Assembly (NCBI RefSeq): GCF_013255915.1
Contig: NZ_CP053896.1
Coordinates: 1-64,000, forward strand
Origin: Providencia rettgeri
Lineage (GTDB): Bacteria; Pseudomonadota; Gammaproteobacteria; Enterobacterales; Enterobacteriaceae
DNA: 64,000 bases
Direction of reading: 5' to 3'
In this document: one piece after another, positions 54,764 through 64,000 of the stretch
Position numbering within the stretch: position 1 is the first letter of the stretch
Layout of the letters: every line of letters starts with the position of its first letter
Program-made: the position numbers and the translations under genes
Notes under the pieces: generated by a model
Databases searched by the model: none
Seen by the model: only the letters and a program-made list of their open reading frames with translations
What the model was told of the DNA's origin: nothing

Positions 54764-55693
54764 ATGGGTACAGCAAAACTGGTGGTTCTCGGTAGTATCA
54801 ATGCGGATCATATATTAAATGTTAAGCATTTCCCTCAGCCGGGTGAAACCGTTAGAGGCGATCATTACCAAGTTGCATTTGGCGGGAAAGGCGCCAACCA
54901 AGCTGTTGCAGCAGGTCGCAGTGGTGCTGACATAACGTTTATTGCTTGTGTTGGTGATGACGATATTGGTGTGAGTATAAAAAAACAGTTATCTCTCGAT
55001 AATATTAAAACTGAATGTATTGATGCAATTGAAGGTGAAACGACAGGTGTCGCCCTCATTTATGTGAATCAACAAGGGGAAAATACAATTGGCATCAATG
55101 CAGGTGCAAATGCGCAACTAACCAAGGCAAGGTTAGCTCATTATCAGCAAAAAATTGTGGAAGCGGATGCGGTATTGATGCAACTGGAATCCCCCATTGA
55201 AACAGTACAAATGGCCGCTGAAATAGCTAAGAAAAACAATACGAAAGTCATTTTGAACCCTGCACCTGCTCAATCATTACCTGATTCATTATTATCATTA
55301 GTTGATATCATCACACCAAATGAAACAGAAGCTGAACACTTAACAGGTATTGCGGTTAATGATAATCAAGGTGCTCAGGATGCAGCTGAAGCCTTACATC
55401 AAAAAGGTATTAGTAAAGTGATGATAACACTTGGTTCTCGAGGTGTTTGGTATAGTGAAAAAGGTGCAGAAGGTAAAATAATTTCTGCATTTCGCGTAAA
55501 AGCAGTGGATACTATTGCCGCAGGTGATACATTCAATGGGGCTTACGTTACTGCACTGCTTGAAGGTAAGGCTGACGAAGAAGCGATTATTTTTGCCCAT
55601 GCGGCGGCGGCGATAGCTGTGACTCGCCCAGGAGCTCAACCGTCTGTTCCATGGCGTAAAGAAATTGACCAGTTTTTGACTCAACAGGATTAA
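54764..55693 (+). CDS. rbsK: Ribokinase
   Basis: A PfkB-family kinase that makes ribose-5-phosphate. 309 aa as in E. coli when started at ATG 54764 (MGTAKLVVLGSINADHILNV); the open frame upstream (TTG at 54725) has no support. PfkB signatures are GGKGANQAVAAGRSG near the N-terminus and DTIAAGDTFNGAYV with the catalytic Asp in AGDTF. rbsR follows after 3 nt. Confidence 0.97.
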   Translation: MGTAKLVVLGSINADHILNVKHFPQPGETVRGDHYQVAFGGKGANQAVAAGRSGADITFIACVGDDDIGVSIKKQLSLDNIKTECIDAIEGETTGVALIYVNQQGENTIGINAGANAQLTKARLAHYQQKIVEADAVLMQLESPIETVQMAAEIAKKNNTKVILNPAPAQSLPDSLLSLVDIITPNETEAEHLTGIAVNDNQGAQDAAEALHQKGISKVMITLGSRGVWYSEKGAEGKIISAFRVKAVDTIAAGDTFNGAYVTALLEGKADEEAIIFAHAAAAIAVTRPGAQPSVPWRKEIDQFLTQQD

Positions 55694-55696
55694 CTT

Positions 55697-56698
55697 GTGG
55701 CAACAATGAAAGATGTGGCACGCCTTGCGGGGGTGTCGACATCCACCGTCTCTCACGTTATTAATCAAAATCGCTATGTCAGCGAGAGCATTACCACTCG
55801 CGTTAAAAATGCGATTGAAGAGTTAAACTATGCCCCTTCTGCGTTAGCGCGTAGTTTAAAAATGAATCGTACTAATACGATTGGGATGTTACTGACAACA
55901 AGTAATAACCCATTCTACGCAGAAGTAGTGCGGGGGGTAGAGCGGAGTTGCTACGAACGCGGTTATAGTTTGATTTTGTGCAACACTGAAGGTGACCTTC
56001 AGCGGATGAATCATAGTTTAGAAACGTTGCTACAAAAGCGTGTTGATGGGCTATTGATTATGTGCACAGAAGTTCAAGGGCCATCAAAAAATGTTTTGGC
56101 TCGTTACCCCGCTGTGCCAACGGTTATGATGGACTGGTCACCATTCGAATCAGATGGCGATATCATTCAAGATAACTCTTTTCTGGGTGGGGAAATAGCC
56201 ACTCGTTACCTTATTGAATCTGGCTTTACACGTATTGCATGTATTGCAGGACCACAAGACAAATCACCAGCAAGGGCACGCCATCAAGGTTTTATTCAAG
56301 CCATGACAGATGGCGGCATTAATATTTATGATGATTATATCATTTTCAGTGATTTTGAATTTGCTGGTGGGTTTGAGTCTATGAATAAACTGCTTAGCTT
56401 ACCTGTCCCTCCCGAGGCTATTTTTGCCGGTAATGATGCGATGGCGGTGGGAGCTTATCAAGCGATATACCAAAAGGGCTTGAAAGTACCTGATGATATT
56501 TCAATTATTGGTTATGATGATATCGATCTTTCACCTTATATGATCCCACCACTAACAACAATTCATCAGCCAAAAGATAAGTTAGGCCAACAGGCTGTTG
56601 ACCAACTTATTTATCGTATGGATAACCCAGAGGCAAAGGCGAGCGTTTTGGTTCTTACCCCTGAGCTAATTGAGCGCCAATCGGTTAAAAAATATTAA
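55697..56698 (+). CDS. rbsR: Ribose operon repressor RbsR
   Basis: A 333-aa LacI-family repressor: helix-turn-helix at residues 4-23 ([20 protein letters not shown]) and a periplasmic-binding-like sensor domain. The GTG at 55697 yields VATMKDVA, matching the MATMKDVA start of E. coli RbsR; the ATG three codons later is the alternative. Binds the CGAAACGTTTCG operators before rbsD. Its stop overlaps the convergent hsrA stop by 4 nt. Confidence 0.97.
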   Translation: MATMKDVARLAGVSTSTVSHVINQNRYVSESITTRVKNAIEELNYAPSALARSLKMNRTNTIGMLLTTSNNPFYAEVVRGVERSCYERGYSLILCNTEGDLQRMNHSLETLLQKRVDGLLIMCTEVQGPSKNVLARYPAVPTVMMDWSPFESDGDIIQDNSFLGGEIATRYLIESGFTRIACIAGPQDKSPARARHQGFIQAMTDGGINIYDDYIIFSDFEFAGGFESMNKLLSLPVPPEAIFAGNDAMAVGAYQAIYQKGLKVPDDISIIGYDDIDLSPYMIPPLTTIHQPKDKLGQQAVDQLIYRMDNPEAKASVLVLTPELIERQSVKKY

Positions 56699-58098
56699 TT
56701 CTTCGCTTTTTTGGTTTTGTTTTTTATTAAATTATCACCATCTGTCTTACTTAATAATAAGAAGACAAAAGCTGAGATAAGCGTAATGACACCAACGGTA
56801 ATAAAAGTGTAGTGAAAATTATCGACCGTATTGCTATTAGGTTGTCCACCATAGAAGTTTAAGATTGCAGCACTGACTGCAATACCGAAGCTTATCGATA
56901 GTTGCTGAGTCACCGCTAACATACTATTTCCCGCACTCGCATTATTGTCTGTTAAATCAGCCAAACAAATAGTATTCATTGCGGTGAACTGCACTGACAT
57001 CACCATTCCTAAAATGAATAAAGGTACGATTAACAGGTAAATCGACATACTTGGTGATTGTAAGGAAAACTGTGCAATCATTAATCCAATAATAATGGTG
57101 ATAACAAATAATGTATTACGGTAGCCATACTTAGTTAGGACCCGAGTAACTCCCGATTTAGCAGTGATTGACCCTATTGCTAGTGGTGCCATCATCATTC
57201 CTGCCACAACGGCTTCGTAACCAAAACCCACCTGCAACATTAATGGCATTAAAAATGGAATACTGCCTGTTCCTAAGCGTGTCGCGATATTACCGCTGAT
57301 CCCAATAGAAAATGTACGCGTTTTAAATAAATTCAATGGGATTATTGCGTGCTTAGTGCGTCTTGCATGGAAAATATAAACAAATAAGAAGAGAAAGCCG
57401 ACTAAGACAATAGTGACTGGAATCGATGTTGAAAGAGATTTATCACTGAATAAGTCTAAGCTGACAGATAGCATGACTAAGCCGGAACCAAACAATAAGA
57501 ACCCTAAAGTATCAAATTTACGTTTTGGCATTTTAAAGTCAGGCATATGTTTTAAGGCATAAAAAATACCTAAAACACCAATAGGAATATTAATAATAAA
57601 TATCCAATGCCAAGTTGCATAGGTTACTAAGATACCACCTAATAGAGGCCCCAATATTGGCCCAACTAAACCAGGGATGGTGACGAAATTTAAGATAGGT
57701 AATAACTCACTTCGAGGGTAAGCCCTTATTAAGGCTAAGCGAGCGACTGGCATCATCATTGCCCCACCAATTCCTTGAATAACCCTAGAGGTCACTAAGA
57801 AATTTAAGGAAGGCGAAAGGGCACAAAGTAATGAACCAAGAGAAAATAAAGAAACCGCTAAAATAAATATACGTCTTGTACCAAATCTATCTGCAAACCA
57901 GCCGCTAACAGGAATCAATAGAGCAACAGTAAGCGTATAACTGACTACGGCTGATTGCATCGCAAGCGGCGAGTGATCAAGGCTTCTTGCAATATCAGGT
58001 AAAGCCGTATTCAAAATTGTGGCATCAAGCGCTTGCATGAAAAAGGCCATTGCCGCAATCCATGGAAGGCCAGACATATTTTTCGCTGTTTTGAACAT
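56695..58098 (-). CDS. hsrA: EmrB/QacA-family transporter HsrA
   Basis: This 467-aa, 14-helix MFS protein is equivalent to E. coli HsrA (YieO), which sits at the same position after rbsR. It shows the DHA2 helix-1 [19 protein letters not shown], motif [14 protein letters not shown] and motif [21 protein letters not shown]. The substrate is uncertain; homocysteine-related resistance was reported for E. coli. Convergent overlap with rbsR leaves no room for a separate terminator. yieP lies upstream and is probably co-transcribed. Confidence 0.93.
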   Translation of the reverse strand: MFKTAKNMSGLPWIAAMAFFMQALDATILNTALPDIARSLDHSPLAMQSAVVSYTLTVALLIPVSGWFADRFGTRRIFILAVSLFSLGSLLCALSPSLNFLVTSRVIQGIGGAMMMPVARLALIRAYPRSELLPILNFVTIPGLVGPILGPLLGGILVTYATWHWIFIINIPIGVLGIFYALKHMPDFKMPKRKFDTLGFLLFGSGLVMLSVSLDLFSDKSLSTSIPVTIVLVGFLFLFVYIFHARRTKHAIIPLNLFKTRTFSIGISGNIATRLGTGSIPFLMPLMLQVGFGYEAVVAGMMMAPLAIGSITAKSGVTRVLTKYGYRNTLFVITIIIGLMIAQFSLQSPSMSIYLLIVPLFILGMVMSVQFTAMNTICLADLTDNNASAGNSMLAVTQQLSISFGIAVSAAILNFYGGQPNSNTVDNFHYTFITVGVITLISAFVFLLLSKTDGDNLIKNKTKKAKN

Positions 58099-58145
58099 CA
58101 GTTACCTATACAAATAAATGAAAGCTTTAATGGAATATTGTTTTG

Positions 58146-58844
58146 TTAGTCTTGCTTTTGGGTAATCGTTAGTAAGTTATAGCAAAGGTCGAGTGCTACT
58201 GTACTTTTACCATGAATAATTGCATTGGCAAGTTGTTGATGAATTTCGACCTCTATAACCTCATTATTAGTAATGACATCAAAGTAACGCAGATAAATAG
58301 AACGGAATAAATTAGCAAAAGAAATTAAGAAAGGATTGGCACAAGCTTTGTAAATAGTTAAATGGAAATGATAATCAACTTTCACCCAATGCGCTCTGTC
58401 AAATTCTTTGGCGAGTAACTGCATTTCACTTGCTAATAATTGTAATGATTGTTTTTGTTCTTTTGTCGCATGTATAGCCGCAAGATAACAAGCTTGAGGT
58501 TCTATTGCGAGTCGAACCATTTTAAAGTGTTCCATCACGACCGATTGCTCTTCACTATTGGACCACCATGTTAAGAGATCTTGGTCTAAAAAATTCCAAT
58601 TTGAGGGAGGCATAACACGGGTACCTATTTTGGGGCGTGCTAATACCATTCCTTTTGCCGCTAATATTTTTATTGCTTCTCTTATTGCTGTTCGACTCGC
58701 TTGGAATTGTTCTGATAATTCTAATTCGCTGGGTAAAATGGAATCAGGTAAATAGGCGCTGGTTAAAATCAACTGGCCAAGATTTTCTGCAATAATATAA
58801 GAGCGATTTTTTTGTGAGGCTGTTTGTTGCTTACTTAATTCCAT
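58146..58844 (-). CDS. yieP: GntR/FadR-type regulator YieP
   Basis: A 232-aa regulator with a winged helix (about residues 15-75; ELSEQFQASRTAIREAIKIL) and an FCD ligand domain (about 100-225). Its neighbour hsrA lies 47 nt downstream on the same strand, as in E. coli, and is a likely target. It is followed upstream by the rrn operon promoters. Confidence 0.93.
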   Translation of the reverse strand: MELSKQQTASQKNRSYIIAENLGQLILTSAYLPDSILPSELELSEQFQASRTAIREAIKILAAKGMVLARPKIGTRVMPPSNWNFLDQDLLTWWSNSEEQSVVMEHFKMVRLAIEPQACYLAAIHATKEQKQSLQLLASEMQLLAKEFDRAHWVKVDYHFHLTIYKACANPFLISFANLFRSIYLRYFDVITNNEVIEVEIHQQLANAIIHGKSTVALDLCYNLLTITQKQD

Positions 58845-58995
58845 AATTCATCTCAAAGCATAATTCTTAGATGCATATATTACGTGAGTAGATGTGTGAT
58901 TGCTGCTTAAATAGTCAACATATAGACCTAATTTAACTTATAAATATGTTTTTGGCTAAAAAAAACACGAACAAGATAAAAACTCAAAAAAACAC
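58845..58995. promoter_or_regulatory. Upstream activating region of rrn P1 and yieP promoter
   Basis: A very AT-rich stretch with phased A tracts. It provides an UP-element-like sequence next to the P1 -35 box and probably Fis sites; no gene was seen. Confidence 0.5.
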
Positions 58996-59023
58996 TTGCG
59001 AGAATTTTTCGACTCCCTATAAT
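58996..59023 (+). promoter_or_regulatory. rrn operon promoter P1
   Basis: TTGCGA (-35, 58996-59001), 16-nt spacer and a perfect TATAAT (-10, 59018-59023) are followed by a GCGC discriminator, typical of growth-rate and ppGpp-controlled rRNA promoters. Confidence 0.85.
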
Positions 59024-59114
59024 GCGCATCCGTTGTCACGACAAACCGGTTAGAAGAAAACTTCATAACCCAGTGATAACAGAGGTGAGAAAGAAAAAAG
59101 TTGAAAATAAACGC

Positions 59115-59142
59115 TTGACTTTCTAAATAAAAAACGTAATAT
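59115..59142 (+). promoter_or_regulatory. rrn operon promoter P2
   Basis: TTGACT (-35, 59115-59120), 16-nt spacer and TAATAT (-10, 59137-59142) lie about 120 bp after P1, the usual spacing. A boxA-like GCTCTTTAACA antitermination element follows at 59213-59223. Confidence 0.82.
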
Positions 59143-59392
59143 ACGACACCTCGCGACAACGACCTAAGTTAATAAAAACTGAGTCGAATTTCAAAAAAAG
59201 AAATGTCGCAACGCTCTTTAACAATTTATCAGACAATCTGTGTGGGCACTCACAGGACACTATCAAAAAAATATTTGATTTTAAGTCTTGAAGAGTGACT
59301 AACACGTTAATTCATATATATGAACTAATAGGTAATATGTTTTCGCAAGAAGACATACGACAGTAAACATTCTTTGAGCATCAAGCTACTTT

Positions 59393-60930
<1,538 letters not shown>

Positions 60931-60995
60931 CCATTGAAGTGTTTTTGTGAAGTGCTCACACAGATTGTCTGATGAAATAGAGTAGCGGTATCGAT

Positions 60996-61072
<77 letters not shown>

Positions 61073-61210
61073 CTTTTCTCTTATGCTGCGTTATGGCTCA
61101 GCTCGTTTACCCAAAAGTAAACTTCGCTAATCCACGCCTTGCCTAAGAAAAAAGACCTCCGAATAAGAAAATCTTATAAAGAGATTCATTGATACCGAAA
61201 ATACCTTTAT
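61073..61210 (+). other. Spacer between tRNA-Ile and tRNA-Ala
   Basis: About 138 nt with a hairpin GTTTAC/GTAAAC (near 61107-61124). No gene. Processing sites for the tRNAs are expected. Confidence 0.5.
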
Positions 61211-61286
61211 GGGGCTATAGCTCAGCTGGGAGAGCGCCTGCCTTGCACGCAGGAGGTCAGCGGTTCGATCCCGCTTAGCTCCACCA
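61211..61286 (+). tRNA. alaT: tRNA-Ala (TGC)
   Basis: A 76-nt cloverleaf with the anticodon TGC in CTTGCAC, TTCGATC T-arm and encoded CCA. Second spacer tRNA; this Ile-Ala type spacer is one of the two standard enterobacterial rrn types. Confidence 0.98.
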
Positions 61287-61611
61287 TAATTTTTCTGATT
61301 ATTCAGAATAGATTAGTAATAGTCTATTGCGAATAATTATGCTCTTTAACAATCTGGAACAAGCTGAAAATTGAAAACAACGCACATTGTTTATCGCTTA
61401 AACAATGTGAGAGTCTCTCAAAATTTCAGACCTGAAATTTTCGGTCACTTTAGCGAGTGGCATGAGCGAGCAGTCAGTCCTTCGCGGCGGCCAGCGCACA
61501 GCAAGCGCAGCATACATAAGTATGTGAGCATTGCGAGCACTGCCCAACAAAGAAGGAATGCACGCACAGCCATGACAGTAAGGTGAACGTTGAAACAATT
61601 TCGGGTTGTGA
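61287..61611 (+). other. Spacer between tRNA-Ala and 23S rRNA
   Basis: A boxA-like TGCTCTTTAACA lies at 61340-61351, followed by sequence able to pair with the far side of 23S. Between about 61445 and 61590 is an extra segment with a G+C-richer, imperfect inverted-repeat structure, including CATAC-ATAA-GTATG at 61512-61525. No protein-coding gene. Confidence 0.55.

Positions 61612-64000
<2,389 letters not shown>

Overview
The window looks like the replication-origin region of a Providencia chromosome, close to P. rettgeri. The basis is a complete Morganellaceae-type 16S rRNA gene, a penicillin G acylase of the P. rettgeri type (837 aa), low G+C, and the enterobacterial order dnaA-dnaN-recF-gyrB ... 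glmS-glmU-atp-rsmG-mnmG-oriC-mioC-asnC-asnA-viaA-ravA-rbs-hsrA-yieP-rrn. The first base is the GTG start of dnaA. The origin itself lies about 45 kb away, between mnmG and mioC.

Region 1 (1-6.1 kb) is the replication block dnaA, dnaN, recF, gyrB, closed by a strong terminator. Region 2 (6.3-31.3 kb) is an accessory block inserted between gyrB and glmS. It holds a class A acid phosphatase autotransporter whose ribosome-binding site sits in a hairpin, an OpgE-like phosphoethanolamine transferase, a DUF1622 membrane protein, asd, a Zur-controlled pair of zinc-free ribosomal protein paralogues (L31B, L36B), and nagK. It continues with a four-gene cassette (YqiJ-like membrane protein, very long YqiK-like flotillin, 1645-aa AAA+ ATPase, rhomboid protease), penicillin acylase, a Cys-cluster regulator divergent from an MFS transporter, an SmvA-like efflux pump divergent from its TetR regulator, and a frameshifted OspG/NleH-like effector kinase.

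Region 3 (31.5-50.6 kb) is core genome: glmS and glmU (UDP-GlcNAc synthesis), the nine-gene F1Fo ATP synthase operon with a visible sigma70 promoter and an upstream CRP/FNR-like palindrome, rsmG, mnmG, oriC, mioC, asnC/asnA, and the viaA-ravA chaperone pair. Region 4 (50.7-58.8 kb) is the ribose operon rbsDACBKR with two RbsR operators, then hsrA and yieP as in E. coli. kup, which separates ravA and rbsD in E. coli, is absent. Region 5 (59-64 kb) is a ribosomal RNA operon with P1/P2 promoters, 16S, tRNA-Ile(GAT), tRNA-Ala(TGC), and a 23S gene cut off by the window end.

The best candidate for an incompletely described system is the cassette at 14.9-23.4 kb. An NfeD/OB-type membrane protein, an SPFH scaffold with a long repeat-bearing coiled coil, a giant AAA+ ATPase and an intramembrane protease are co-directional, and the last two are translationally coupled. 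This suggests an ATP-driven membrane-domain or membrane-protein quality-control machine. Other leads are the RBS-occluding hairpin of the phosphatase autotransporter, the frameshifted kinase effector with an A6 tract, a Fur-box-like site in an empty 389-bp gap, and the palindrome upstream of atpI.
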